Shown here in pieces: positions 1-6,958 of a DNA stretch of 15,690 nt. Origin of the DNA: an uncultured Eubacteriales bacterium (GTDB lineage Bacteria > Bacillota > Clostridia > Christensenellales > Aristaeellaceae); the NCBI GenBank assembly GCA_900553295.1, contig USCR01000045.1:1-15690 (forward strand), given 5' to 3'. Each line of letters begins with the position of its first letter. Position 1 is the stretch's first letter. Under the pieces are notes generated by a model. The model saw only the letters and a program-made list of their open reading frames with translations, did no database searches and was not told where the DNA came from. The translations under genes and the position numbers were made by a program.

Positions 1-6
1 CCTTAC

Positions 7-37
7 AAATTCGGGCGACCTCTGGTTGACCGAATTT
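7..37. repeat. Imperfect hairpin at window edge
   Basis: An 8-bp outer arm (AAATTCGG at 7-14 with CCGAATTT at 30-37) encloses, after one G/A mismatch, a 5-bp inner arm (16-20 with 24-28, one G-T pair) and a 3-base loop. No T-run follows, so it is not an obvious terminator. It may be the tail of an element belonging to a gene left of the window. Confidence 0.5.
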
Positions 38-43
38 GCTTTC

Positions 44-73
44 TCGAAAAAGTGGTTTTAACCACTTTTTCGA
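44..73. repeat. Perfect 14-bp palindrome, intergenic
   Basis: TCGAAAAAGTGGTT (44-57) is exactly complementary to AACCACTTTTTCGA (60-73), with only TT between the arms. A weak T-run lies at 85-90, but it is 12 bases beyond the stem, so a plain terminator is unlikely. The compact symmetry resembles dispersed intergenic palindromes, although only one copy is present here. Bases 74-133 hold nothing else I can identify. Confidence 0.6.
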
Positions 74-133
74 CACGCTGGGCGTTTTTTCCCCACAAGG
101 CAAAAAACAGTGTAAATTCCAGCAAAACCCGGC

Positions 134-162
134 TTGACAGATGGGGAAAAGTGAAGTATTTT
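134..162 (+). promoter_or_regulatory. Sigma-A promoter of the SCP2-like gene
   Basis: TTGACA (134-139) and TATTTT (157-162) are separated by 17 bp, so transcription should begin near 169. A near-palindrome centred on ATGCAT (182-197, CGGG and CCCG outer arms, one mismatch pair) lies in the early leader and could be an operator; that is only inference. Confidence 0.75.
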
Positions 163-218
163 ATCAATATAGAACGATCTGCGGGTATGCATGCCCGTGA
201 AAAACGGAGGCGCCTACC

Positions 219-536
219 ATGCCCTACGAATCCTTGGACGATTTCTTGGCCAGGCTACCACAGCTGGCCCTTTCCGCCCAAGAAAAGCTCAAGGATCACC
301 ACGGGCTGTATAAATTTCAGCTTCCCCACAGGCAGTGCTTCATCCGCCTGGAAAACGGCCTGGTTACCGTGGAACCGGAAACGGAGGAATACCCCAACTG
401 CATTATCATCACCGATGAAAAGCAGCTGATGGACCTCATTAACGGCAAGACCAGTCCCATGAAGGCTCTGCTTTTTGGCAAAGTGCGCATACAGGGGGAT
501 GTGAAGCCCCTGTTGCAGCTGTGCGCCCTGCTATAA
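219..536 (+). CDS. SCP2 sterol-binding domain protein
   Basis: This 105-residue soluble protein looks like a stand-alone SCP-2 (sterol carrier protein 2) domain, a fold that binds lipids or other hydrophobic ligands in a tunnel. The C-terminal half carries the family pattern: a segment around residues 62-78 ending in NGKTSPMKALLFGKV, then the IQGD motif and a final hydrophobic helix. The start is fixed by GGAGG at 206-210, 8 bases before the ATG. No signal peptide or membrane segment is visible. It has its own promoter and terminator and appears monocistronic. Bacterial stand-alone SCP2 proteins rarely have a known ligand, so only the fold can be assigned. The family call is fairly safe; the role is unknown. 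Confidence 0.8.
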   Translation: MPYESLDDFLARLPQLALSAQEKLKDHHGLYKFQLPHRQCFIRLENGLVTVEPETEEYPNCIIITDEKQLMDLINGKTSPMKALLFGKVRIQGDVKPLLQLCALL

Positions 537-543
537 CCATACC

Positions 544-579
544 GCGCCGCGCCCATCCATGGCCGGCGCCGTTTTTTTT
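544..579 (+). terminator. Rho-independent terminator after SCP2 gene
   Basis: GCGCCG (544-549) pairs with CGGCGC (564-569). After a bulged C, GCC (551-553) pairs with GGC (561-563) around a 7-base loop. Eight T residues at 572-579 follow. Confidence 0.85.
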
Positions 580-608
580 GTTGCGAGGAACGAAGGGAGG
601 CCGGCAGC

Positions 609-1232
609 ATGTACTGCATTTTGGTGACAGGTATTCCCGCGTCCGGGAAGAGCACCCTGGCCGCGGCGATTGCCGGTGCCCTGCACCTGCCCTGGATTTC
701 CAAGGACCGCATCAAGGAGCTGCTTTTTGACCGCCTGGGCTTTCGCTCCCGGGAGGAAAAGGTCCGCCTGGGCCTGGCCGCCATGGACGCCATGTATTAC
801 TGTGCGGAACAGCTCATGGCCGCGGGCAAACCATTTATCCTGGAGAACAACTTTGAAAACAGTTCCCGGGAGCCGCTGCTGCGCCTGTTGGAGCGCCATG
901 ATTACCAGGCCATTACCTTGACCCTCACGGGGGATTACCGGCGCATCTACGAGCGCTTTCTCCTGCGCAACGCCGGTCCGGAGCGCCACCGCGGCCATGT
1001 GGTGAACACCTGCTACCCCCAGCAACCGGGACAGCCCGCGGAAGCGCCCCTCACCTATGAGCAGTTTGTGGACGGCATTCGCGCCCGGGGCATGGACAGC
1101 TTTACCGCCAATGGGCCGCAGATTGTCCTGGACACCACGGACTTTGCCGCCCTGGATGTGCCCGGGCTGGTGCAGCGGCTGACCCGGTGCGCGGAGGAGA
1201 TCCTGCAAGCGCAGCGCTCCCCGGAAAAGTAA
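609..1232 (+). CDS. AAA/zeta-toxin-like P-loop kinase family protein
   Basis: This 207-residue protein begins with a P-loop, GIPASGKST (residues 8-16, Lys14), followed by the SKDRIKE segment (residues 31-37) that in small ATP-dependent kinases of the AAA_33/zeta-toxin/shikimate-kinase-like group follows the first helix and presents an acidic substrate-binding residue. The line FILENNF near residues 75-81 fits the second strand of this fold. The substrate cannot be read from the sequence. Members range from sugar or nucleoside kinases to toxin-type UDP-sugar kinases, but there is no partner antitoxin gene here. The start follows GGGAGG (595-600), 8 bases upstream. I see no promoter in the 30 bases after the preceding terminator, so expression may rely on read-through or a weak promoter. 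Confidence 0.7.
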   Translation: MYCILVTGIPASGKSTLAAAIAGALHLPWISKDRIKELLFDRLGFRSREEKVRLGLAAMDAMYYCAEQLMAAGKPFILENNFENSSREPLLRLLERHDYQAITLTLTGDYRRIYERFLLRNAGPERHRGHVVNTCYPQQPGQPAEAPLTYEQFVDGIRARGMDSFTANGPQIVLDTTDFAALDVPGLVQRLTRCAEEILQAQRSPEK

Positions 1233-1243
1233 GCGTCCCTGTT

Positions 1244-1298
1244 GCAAAACATGTAAAAAGTGCTGTGGCCCCTGGGAACGGTGCGGGCCTTGTTTTGC
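1244..1298 (+). terminator. Probable terminator after kinase-like gene
   Basis: A two-tier inverted repeat: outer GCAAAAC (1244-1250) with GTTTTGC (1292-1298), inner GGCCC (1267-1271) with GGGCC (1285-1289), the latter followed directly by TTGTTTTG. The inner hairpin plus T-rich tail resembles an intrinsic terminator with a short stem. Confidence 0.5.
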
Positions 1299-1380
1299 GT
1301 CCGTCAAAAGATTTCCAGCATGAATCGATGCAAAAAAACGCAGACTGCAAACGATTCTTGTAAGGAAACGGGGCGCAGAC

Positions 1381-2664
1381 ATGAAAAGACGCAGGCAATC
1401 TCCTTCCGCGCTGCGGCGGGCGACGGGGCTGGTGCTGTCGCTGCTGCTGACGCTGAGTTATTTCTCCCCCAGCCAGCAGGCGCTGAGAAACTTGCCCGAC
1501 ACCCTGCATCTCACCGCCGGGCAGCTGCAAACCCTGGAACTGGGGTCCATGCTGACCCTGACCACCCAGGCGGGCACCGCCGCGGTGTCCGCCAGCGAGG
1601 ATGAAACCCTCCGGGCCCAGGGCGCGGTATCCCTGAGCAGCGAGACGGCGGGCACCTCGGAGCTGCTGCTGTCCCTGATGGGGCTGCTGCCCCTGAAAAA
1701 GGTGGAGGTGGAGGTCAGCCCGGAAAAGCGGCTGATTCCCGGGGGCATGGCCATCGGCGTGGCGCTGCACACCTCCGGGGTGCTGGTGGTGGGCACCAGT
1801 GACCTGGGGGCAGACGGGCCCAGCCCGGCCCGGGTGAGCGGCATTCTGCCCGGGGACCTCATCCGGCGGGTCAACGACGTGGAGCTGACCTCCAGCGCGC
1901 AGTTTTCCCTGCTGGTGGCCCAGGCGGGCGGGCAGGACCTGCCCCTGACCATTGAGCGGGACGGGCAGCTGATGCAGGTCACCGTCACGCCCAAGCTGGA
2001 CGCCGCCACGGGCGCGGCGCGGCTGGGCGTGTGGGTGCGGGACTCCACGGCGGGGGTGGGCACGCTCTCCTTTTACGATCCGGAAACGGGCACCTATGCG
2101 GCCCTGGGGCACGCCATCACCGACGGGGACACGGGCGAAGTGCTCACCGTGGACCGGGGGCAGATCCTCAAGGCTGACATTGTCTCCGTGCAAAAGGGTG
2201 AAAAGGGCGCGCCCGGGGAGCTCAAGGGCAGCTTTCTGCGGGAAGGCGTGGTGCTGGGCGACATCGCGCGGAACAACATCCTGGGCATTTACGGCAGCAT
2301 GAATGAGGCGCCCCAGCAGACCCTGTACCCCGACGGGCTGCCCATCGGGTTGCGCTCCGGAGTGCACACGGGCAAGGCCAGCATCCTTTCCACCGTCAGC
2401 GGCGAAGGGCTGAAGGAGTACGAGGTGGAGATCACCCGGGTAAACCCGCAAACCGCCCCGGCCCCCAAGAGCATGGTGCTTCGGGTGACCGACCCTGAGC
2501 TGCTGGAGATCACCGGCGGCATCGTCCAGGGCATGAGCGGCAGCCCCATTGTGCAGGACGGGCGGATCATCGGCGCGGTAACCCACGTTTTCGTCAGCGA
2601 CCCCACCCAGGGGTACGGGCTGTATATTGACTGGATGCTCCAGGAGGCGGAAAGCGCCACCTGA
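1381..2664 (+). CDS. spoIVB: SpoIVB serine peptidase (stage IV sporulation)
   Basis: A 427-residue protein matching SpoIVB (peptidase family S55) in length and order. In Bacillus it is exported from the forespore and cleaves SpoIVFA, releasing SpoIVFB to process pro-sigma-K. An N-terminal membrane/signal segment spans about residues 13-27. A PDZ domain covers about 119-205 (GVLVVGTSDL, GILPGDLI). The protease domain has the GHAITD motif (His244) and GIVQGMSGSP (Ser386), with Asp371 exactly 15 residues before the serine, as in the Bacillus triad. All three candidate catalytic residues are therefore present. The ribosome site is loose (AAGGA at 1362-1366 or GGGG at 1370-1373). An inverted repeat GAATCG/CGATTC (1322-1327, 1352-1357) lies upstream; I could not read a convincing sigma-G promoter. 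Its presence implies the organism forms, or descends from forms with, endospores. Confidence 0.95.
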   Translation: MKRRRQSPSALRRATGLVLSLLLTLSYFSPSQQALRNLPDTLHLTAGQLQTLELGSMLTLTTQAGTAAVSASEDETLRAQGAVSLSSETAGTSELLLSLMGLLPLKKVEVEVSPEKRLIPGGMAIGVALHTSGVLVVGTSDLGADGPSPARVSGILPGDLIRRVNDVELTSSAQFSLLVAQAGGQDLPLTIERDGQLMQVTVTPKLDAATGAARLGVWVRDSTAGVGTLSFYDPETGTYAALGHAITDGDTGEVLTVDRGQILKADIVSVQKGEKGAPGELKGSFLREGVVLGDIARNNILGIYGSMNEAPQQTLYPDGLPIGLRSGVHTGKASILSTVSGEGLKEYEVEITRVNPQTAPAPKSMVLRVTDPELLEITGGIVQGMSGSPIVQDGRIIGAVTHVFVSDPTQGYGLYIDWMLQEAESAT

Positions 2665-2670
2665 GGCGGA

Positions 2671-2709
2671 GGGCGGCATGCTTCCCAGGGGGCATGCCGT
2701 CCTTTTTTT
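2671..2709 (+). terminator. Rho-independent terminator after spoIVB
   Basis: An 11-bp stem (2671-2681 with 2692-2702, one G-T pair, core GGCATGC/GCATGCC) with a 10-base loop is followed by seven T at 2703-2709. Confidence 0.9.
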
Positions 2710-2748
2710 CATTTGCCGGGCATATGGTGGCGCCGCGCAATGAAACGT

Positions 2749-2779
2749 GAATTATTTAATGATTAGCATTAAATAATTC
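2749..2779. promoter_or_regulatory. Perfect AT-rich palindrome, probable operator
   Basis: GAATTATTTAATG (2749-2761) and CATTAAATAATTC (2767-2779) are exact inverse complements around 5 bases. The right arm ends one base before the TTGACA -35 box of the DUF2975/HTH operon. Position, symmetry and the AT-rich content in GC-rich surroundings suggest a protein-binding site, possibly for the HTH protein encoded in the same operon. Confidence 0.65.
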
Positions 2780-2808
2780 TTGACAAGGATATAGCGCCAT
2801 GGTATCAT
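2780..2808 (+). promoter_or_regulatory. Sigma-A promoter of DUF2975-HTH operon
   Basis: TTGACA (2780-2785), 17-bp spacer, TATCAT (2803-2808). The predicted start point, about 2815, is just upstream of the ribosome site, giving a very short leader. An in-frame ATG at 2807 lies inside the -10 box and cannot be the translation start. Confidence 0.85.
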
Positions 2809-2826
2809 GGGAACCGAGGTGATACC
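2801..2826. promoter_or_regulatory. Dyad spanning -10 box and ribosome site
   Basis: GGTATCA (2801-2807) and TGATACC (2820-2826) are perfect inverted 7-mers separated by 12 bases, covering the -10 element, start point and ribosome site. The left arm lies before the predicted transcript start, so this would act in DNA (operator) rather than as an RNA hairpin. Confidence 0.45.
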
Positions 2827-2827
2827 T

Positions 2828-3451
2828 ATGAAGCTGCTGGAAAAGCTTATGTCCCGGCGATTTGCGCAGCCTGCGGTGCAACTTGTCAAATGGTTCTGCT
2901 ACCTGGTGATCTTCTTTTATGTTTTTTGCCTGGTGCTCAGCTGCCTGGGGCGGCAGTCCTTCCAGCTGTACACCAGCACGGGGGTTCAGGAAAACGCCAT
3001 CTATGCGGGGGCAGATTATGACGCCTCCCACAGCCTGACGGTTTCCATGGACGACCCGGTGTACGTGCATGGCAATGCCCAGGGGCAGGTGGACCTGGTG
3101 ACGCAGATTGCCCTTTCCCTGATGTTCGCGGTAAAGGCTGTGCCTGCCATCATTGCCTATTGGCTGCTGGTTCGCGTGCTGGGCAATATCCAGGGCGGGA
3201 AGATTTTTACGGAGCAGAACGCGGTGTATCTGCTGGGCTTTGGGCTGCTTCAGGGGGCGGTGGCGCTGGTGGCGCCCTTTCTGCGGATGCTTCTGTGCTC
3301 CCTGGCCAATCTGCTGGCGGAGAGCCAGGTGTCCATCTCCACCGGCTCGGGGATGCTCAACCAGCTGATGCTGAGCCTTGCCTTTGTGGTGGCCGCGTCC
3401 ATTATGCACTACGGCATTCGCCTGCAGGATGAGGTGGATCACACCCTATGA
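2828..3451 (+). CDS. DUF2975 four-helix membrane protein
   Basis: A 207-residue integral membrane protein with four predicted membrane segments (about residues 18-40, 91-115, 131-155 and 178-196). It matches the DUF2975 family in layout and in being followed by a small Cro/CI-type regulator, as in Bacillus yoaS-yozG. Between segments 1 and 2 is a polar, probably extracytoplasmic stretch of about 50 residues. The start was set at 2828 because AGGTGA (2817-2822) precedes it closely and the ATG 21 bases upstream falls within the -10 box. The last four bases (ATGA) overlap the next gene, indicating translational coupling. The biochemical role of the family is not established; the paired regulator suggests a membrane sensor or partner. 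Confidence 0.85.
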   Translation: MKLLEKLMSRRFAQPAVQLVKWFCYLVIFFYVFCLVLSCLGRQSFQLYTSTGVQENAIYAGADYDASHSLTVSMDDPVYVHGNAQGQVDLVTQIALSLMFAVKAVPAIIAYWLLVRVLGNIQGGKIFTEQNAVYLLGFGLLQGAVALVAPFLRMLLCSLANLLAESQVSISTGSGMLNQLMLSLAFVVAASIMHYGIRLQDEVDHTL

Positions 3452-3657
3452 TTATCATTCGTCTGGACCGGGTGCTGGCCGACCGGAAAATGCGCCTGAA
3501 CGACCTGGCCGCCCAGGTGGGCATCTCCAACGTGAACCTCTCCTACCTGAAAACCGGCAAGGTGCGGGCCGTCCGCTTCAGCACCCTGGACGCCATCTGC
3601 AAGGCGCTGCACTGCCAGCCGGGGGACATCCTGGAATATGTGGAGGAGGAGCCGTGA
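3448..3657 (+). CDS. YozG-like Cro/CI (XRE) transcriptional regulator
   Basis: A 69-residue protein made of little more than one helix-turn-helix domain: LNDLAAQVGISNVNLSYLKTG (about residues 17-37) is the HTH, followed by the helix STLDAICKAL and the family ending QPGDILEYVEEE. This compact form is typical of YozG-like regulators found next to DUF2975 genes. It overlaps the upstream gene by 4 bases and should be translated by coupling. The palindrome at 2749-2779 and the dyad at 2801-2826 at the operon promoter are candidate binding sites, so autoregulation is likely but inferred. A terminator follows 37 bases after the stop. Confidence 0.9.
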   Translation: MIIIRLDRVLADRKMRLNDLAAQVGISNVNLSYLKTGKVRAVRFSTLDAICKALHCQPGDILEYVEEEP

Positions 3658-3694
3658 AGCCTGCGGCCCGTCTTGCCCTGCGCCACAGGCTGCT

Positions 3695-3743
3695 GCCCAC
3701 GCTTTCCCCCGTTGCCCGGGGCGGGAAGCGCGGGCCTTTTTTT
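3695..3743 (+). terminator. Strong terminator after regulator operon
   Basis: A long stem: GCCC (3695-3698) with GGGC (3732-3735), then after one A/C mismatch the segment 3700-3710 with 3719-3730 (CGCTTTCC pairs with GGGAAGCG, one bulged C), followed by seven T at 3737-3743. Confidence 0.9.
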
Positions 3744-3757
3744 GTGCCGCAAGGCCA

Positions 3758-3786
3758 TGGACATCCAGGCAGCCATATGCTATGCT
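3758..3786 (+). promoter_or_regulatory. Promoter of the solute-binding fusion gene
   Basis: TGGACA (3758-3763), 17-bp spacer, TATGCT (3781-3786), directly after a terminator and 56 bases before the start codon. Both boxes deviate from consensus, so moderate strength is expected. Confidence 0.65.
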
Positions 3787-3841
3787 AGAGGCAAAGAGAG
3801 AGAAAAAATTGAATTCACCCGCGGACCTTGGGAGGTGCAAA

Positions 3842-5905
3842 ATGGCTGACAAGCGATGGATGGCCTTTGTTCTTCTTGTTTTGGCGGCGCTATGGGTGCT
3901 GCCGGGAGCCTGTGCCCAGGAGCCTGCTTCCTGTGGGAGCGTAGGCATGGCCGGGGGCCAGGTGTTCGCGCTGCAGCGGGGCGAACTGCTGCGCTACGAC
4001 AACGCCGGAGAGGACTTTGTCCCGGCGGGGCTGTCCCCGGTGCCGGGGAATATGCTGGCGGACAGCCTGGAGGGGCTATATCTGTTTTCCTGTCAGGAGC
4101 AGACCCTGACGCAGCTGGAAACCGCCGCGCCCTATGGCGCCATGGCCACCTGGAAGGTGGACCCGCTGCCCTTTACGGCGGATGAAATCTACCGTGCCGT
4201 GGTGGCGGAGGGCGTGCTGTATCTGCTCACCGCCCAGGAGACGGCCTTTCCCTTCCGGGGCGTCTGGGCCTATGAGCTGGCCACCGGGCAGCAGGAGGAT
4301 TGCCCCGTGCCTGCCACCGCGGACATGACCTGCGGGGAAGGTGGGCAGCAGCTGCTATACAGCGCGCCCCTTGGCCAGGAGGGCGGGCTGTACGCCTGGC
4401 GCATGGGCTCCGGGCCGCAGAAGCTATGTGCCGCCCCGGCCACCCAGGCCTACACGCCCGGGGGGCTTGCCTACGATCCCGCGGCGCAGGTGTGTTACAT
4501 GCAGGCCAACGGCGTCATCCTGGCCCTGGAGGGCGGCGCCCTGCGGGAAGCCGCCTATGCCCCGGACTACGAGAATGGCGACTTCCGCAGCGGCGCGGTG
4601 ACGCCGGAGGGATGCTACCTGCGCTTTTACAGCGACGGGAGCCTGTGGCCGCTTTCCCTGGGCCAGCCCCAGCAGGAAGTGCTGCGCATTGCGGGGGTGT
4701 TTCCGGACGCGTCCCTGCTGGATGCCTACCGGCAGGCGTATCCCCAGGTGGCGGTGGCCGTTTCCCCGGAACTTTCCAGCCAGGAGGACGCCTTCGCCCA
4801 GGCCCTGGTCAACCGCACCCTGGAGGCGGACATCATCATCACATCTACCGCCAGCGAACTGTACGGGCCGCTTCTGGAAAAGGGGTACGTCCTGCCCCTG
4901 GATGGGGACAGCCGGTGCGCGAACGCCGTGGACAGCATGTATCCCGCCATTCAGGATCAGGTGACCCGGGACGGGCAGCGTTTTGCCCTGCCCCTGGGGC
5001 TCTCCATGGAAACCATGTGGTATAACCAGCGGTTGTTTACGGAGCTGGGGCTGTCCGTCCCCACCACGGTGGAGGAGCTGCTGCGATGCTGCGCGGAAGT
5101 CTCCCTGCCCCCGGAGGTAGGCATGCTGCGGGATGCCCTGCTGCCCCTGAGCGACGCACTATTGCAGCAGACCATGGACCTTGCCCTGCTCCAGGGCGAA
5201 GGGGCGGACCTGGACGTGGCCCGGGCGCTCCTCACCCTGTGGGAGCAAAACGCCAGCGCCTACGCCAACGCGGACCGCGTGGCAGACCAGGCGCTGTTTG
5301 CCCGCATGACCAGCGTGCAGCTGGGGGAGGCCCTGTGGGACATGGAGGATTACCGGCCGCTGGTTTTGTCCGTCGCCCCGGAGCAATCCCCGTTGCTGCC
5401 CGCCTCCATGCCGGTCATGATGATCTACGCCGGCACGCGGCAGCCGGAGCGCTGCCTGGAGTTCCTGGCTTTCTGCGCGGAAAACCTGGATGCTGCCGCA
5501 TGGGTTGCCCTTTCCCCCCAGCGCGGCGAGCCCGTGGAAAAGGCAGGCCTGGAGGAGGAGCTTGCCGCCCTGGAGGCACAGCTGTCCGCCCTGGACACGC
5601 AGCTGGCAGCGCAGCCGGAGGTGGAGGCGCTGCAACTTGAGCGGGAGGAAGTGCAACTGCGGCTGCAGGCCCTGCGGGACGATCCATGGCAGGTTAGTCC
5701 CCAAGCCATTGCCAGCTATCAGGCCATTGCGCCTAACCTGGTATTTTACCAGCAGCGCTGGCGGTATGATACCACCGACGCGCAGGTTTATCAGCTGCGG
5801 GAACGGCTGCGCACCCATCAAATCAGCGCGGAACAATTTGTGAAGGACTACCAGCACATGCTGTGGATGTTCAACCGGGAAAATGGAGATGAAACCCATA
5901 GATAG
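3842..5905 (+). CDS. Exported propeller-like / solute-binding domain fusion protein
   Basis: A 687-residue exported protein. Residues 1-25 form a signal peptide; ACA before Q26 fits signal peptidase I, and Cys24 has no proper lipobox. Residues 26-280 contain repeated strand-rich units (GQVFALQRG, GLYLFSC, VLYLLTAQ, QLLYSAP), suggesting a beta-propeller. From about residue 281 to the end the sequence resembles family 1 extracellular solute-binding proteins: a strand LRIAGVF, a helix with QAYPQV, ADIIIT, LEKGYVLPL, FALPLGLSMETMWYNQRLF with a PTTVEELL helix, and a C-terminal helix. A charged, leucine/glutamate-rich coiled coil (about 566-615) interrupts the end of this domain. The start at 3842 follows GGAGGTG (3831-3837); upstream in-frame codons run through the promoter and terminator. 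No permease genes adjoin it, so a sensing or non-transport role is possible. The ligand is unknown. Confidence 0.75.
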   Translation: MADKRWMAFVLLVLAALWVLPGACAQEPASCGSVGMAGGQVFALQRGELLRYDNAGEDFVPAGLSPVPGNMLADSLEGLYLFSCQEQTLTQLETAAPYGAMATWKVDPLPFTADEIYRAVVAEGVLYLLTAQETAFPFRGVWAYELATGQQEDCPVPATADMTCGEGGQQLLYSAPLGQEGGLYAWRMGSGPQKLCAAPATQAYTPGGLAYDPAAQVCYMQANGVILALEGGALREAAYAPDYENGDFRSGAVTPEGCYLRFYSDGSLWPLSLGQPQQEVLRIAGVFPDASLLDAYRQAYPQVAVAVSPELSSQEDAFAQALVNRTLEADIIITSTASELYGPLLEKGYVLPLDGDSRCANAVDSMYPAIQDQVTRDGQRFALPLGLSMETMWYNQRLFTELGLSVPTTVEELLRCCAEVSLPPEVGMLRDALLPLSDALLQQTMDLALLQGEGADLDVARALLTLWEQNASAYANADRVADQALFARMTSVQLGEALWDMEDYRPLVLSVAPEQSPLLPASMPVMMIYAGTRQPERCLEFLAFCAENLDAAAWVALSPQRGEPVEKAGLEEELAALEAQLSALDTQLAAQPEVEALQLEREEVQLRLQALRDDPWQVSPQAIASYQAIAPNLVFYQQRWRYDTTDAQVYQLRERLRTHQISAEQFVKDYQHMLWMFNRENGDETHR

Positions 5906-5906
5906 C

Positions 5907-5940
5907 AAAACCCCCCGCCTTCCTTGCTGGAAAGCGGGGG
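5907..5940 (-). terminator. Convergent terminator between two genes
   Basis: CCCCCGC (5912-5918) pairs with GCGGGGG (5934-5940), and inside one mismatch TTCC (5920-5923) pairs with GGAA (5929-5932) around a 5-base loop. Reading the minus strand the stem is followed by four T (5910-5907). The plus side has only TGTTGATT, so it may stop both convergent transcripts but best fits the minus gene. Confidence 0.75.
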
Positions 5941-5958
5941 TGTTGATTGTATGGGATG

Positions 5959-6702
5959 TTACTGGGCGTTGGCGTAAGCTTCCTGGGCAATGCGCAGGTA
6001 GTTGGTGGTGCCAGCCAGGGTGGCGCCGGTGGTGGTGTCGGACACGGTCCACACGCCGCTCTCATCCTGGGCAGCGGTGGTCAGGTCATAGTCCACGCCG
6101 TTGGCCACCAGGTACGCCTCGATGGCCGCGATGTTGCCGGAGTACTTCAGGTCGCTGGGCCAGAAATCCTCGCCGTGGCCAATGCCTTCCTTGGTGTTCA
6201 CTTCCACGGTGACAGCGTTCTCACCGGCAGCGTTCAGCAGGACAGCCTCGGTCTGGGCGAAATACCAGTCGCCGCCTTCCAGGGTGACGACGTAGTCCAT
6301 GAAGGACACGGTCTCGCCGTTGATTTCCGTGGTGTAACCCACGCCCAGGGCTTCATCCGCCGCGCCGGTCCAGGTGTAGTCACCCAGGGTGAACTGCGCG
6401 GGGTACTTCTTGTCGTTGGCTTCGATGACCGCGTCGCCCAGCAGCGCCGCCGTCTCGTCGGTGAGCTCAGCCCAGCCGGCCGCGCCGCCCATGGCCACGG
6501 GGATCAGCTTCTCGTCCAGCTCCGCGGCGGTTATGGCGCCGTTGTCCAGGGTCAGCGTAACGCGGATCAGGCTATCGGGATGCTCTCCCTCGTTGGAGTA
6601 CACGCCGTAAGCAACGCCCGTGGTGGTGGTTTCTGCCAGGGCCGCGCCGCACACAACCGCAAGGGTCAGGGCCAGCAGCAGGCTAACAAGCTTCTTTGCC
6701 AT
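5959..6702 (-). CDS. Exported FMN-binding-like domain protein
   Basis: A 247-residue exported protein with a clear signal peptide (KK then a hydrophobic run, cleavage after ALA at residue 23). The mature part has strands and turns such as GVAYGVYSNEGEHPDSLIR, VTLTLDNGAITAAELDEKL and a second related half around residues 120-200. The pattern of a displayed tyrosine/glycine strand followed by VTLTLDNG and a helix resembles periplasmic FMN-binding-like domains (Tpp15/pheromone-precursor type), but no covalent flavin motif is visible and I cannot confirm flavin binding. GAGGAGG lies 7 bases before the ATG. A strong promoter is upstream and a terminator follows. Low lysine/arginine content and abundant threonine and alanine suit an abundant surface protein. 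Function unknown. Confidence 0.65.
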   Translation of the reverse strand: MAKKLVSLLLALTLAVVCGAALAETTTTGVAYGVYSNEGEHPDSLIRVTLTLDNGAITAAELDEKLIPVAMGGAAGWAELTDETAALLGDAVIEANDKKYPAQFTLGDYTWTGAADEALGVGYTTEINGETVSFMDYVVTLEGGDWYFAQTEAVLLNAAGENAVTVEVNTKEGIGHGEDFWPSDLKYSGNIAAIEAYLVANGVDYDLTTAAQDESGVWTVSDTTTGATLAGTTNYLRIAQEAYANAQ

Positions 6703-6746
6703 GATGATTGCCTCCTCGATGCTTTAGTGCATTCGTACTAGAAGGG

Positions 6747-6775
6747 GTTATAGCGGTTTGTTCATTTCCTGTCAA
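6747..6775 (-). promoter_or_regulatory. Strong sigma-A promoter of exported-protein gene
   Basis: On the minus strand TTGACA (6775-6770), 17-bp spacer, TATAAC (6752-6747). Just downstream an imperfect dyad (about 6722-6743; CTTTAGT against ACTAGAAG with a bulge) lies in the leader and could be an operator. Confidence 0.85.
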
Positions 6776-6821
6776 GCAAAGAAACACAGGCAAAGCAAAA
6801 AATTTTTGAGGCGTTTCTGTC

Positions 6822-6905
6822 CCCCGCCGCTGATCTGCGGGGAGCCATGGGCGTGCTTTGCACCGCCAGGCGCAAGGCACGCGCTTCCGGCCTGGAAAAT
6901 GGCGG
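6822..6905 (-). other. Hairpin-rich untranslated stretch after ridA-like gene
   Basis: Between the stop at 6959 and the promoter at 6775 there is no convincing gene. It contains a hairpin CCCCGC/GCGGGG (6822-6827, 6837-6842), an 11-bp hairpin GCGTGCTTTGC/GCAAGGCACGC (6851-6861, 6872-6882, one T-G pair) and a weaker CCTGG/CCAGG pair just left of 6910. None has an adjacent T-run on the minus strand, so it is not a classical terminator. It may be a structured 3' end. Confidence 0.35.
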
Positions 6906-6958
6906 CCAGGTATTCCGGGAGCATGCAGGGTTCTTACGCTGCCTTGCTGGCGGATGCC

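Noticed and set aside
52..429. A 125-codon plus-strand frame starting in the left palindrome
   Set aside because: It crosses the promoter and the SCP2 gene in another frame, and has no ribosome site or recognisable motif.
609..1232. Zeta-toxin of a toxin-antitoxin pair
   Set aside because: The P-loop resembles that family, but no small antitoxin gene adjoins it and substrate-specific motifs cannot be verified.
1102..2712. A 536-codon minus-strand open frame opposite spoIVB
   Set aside because: Antisense shadow of spoIVB, with no motif; the spoIVB frame has full family motifs.
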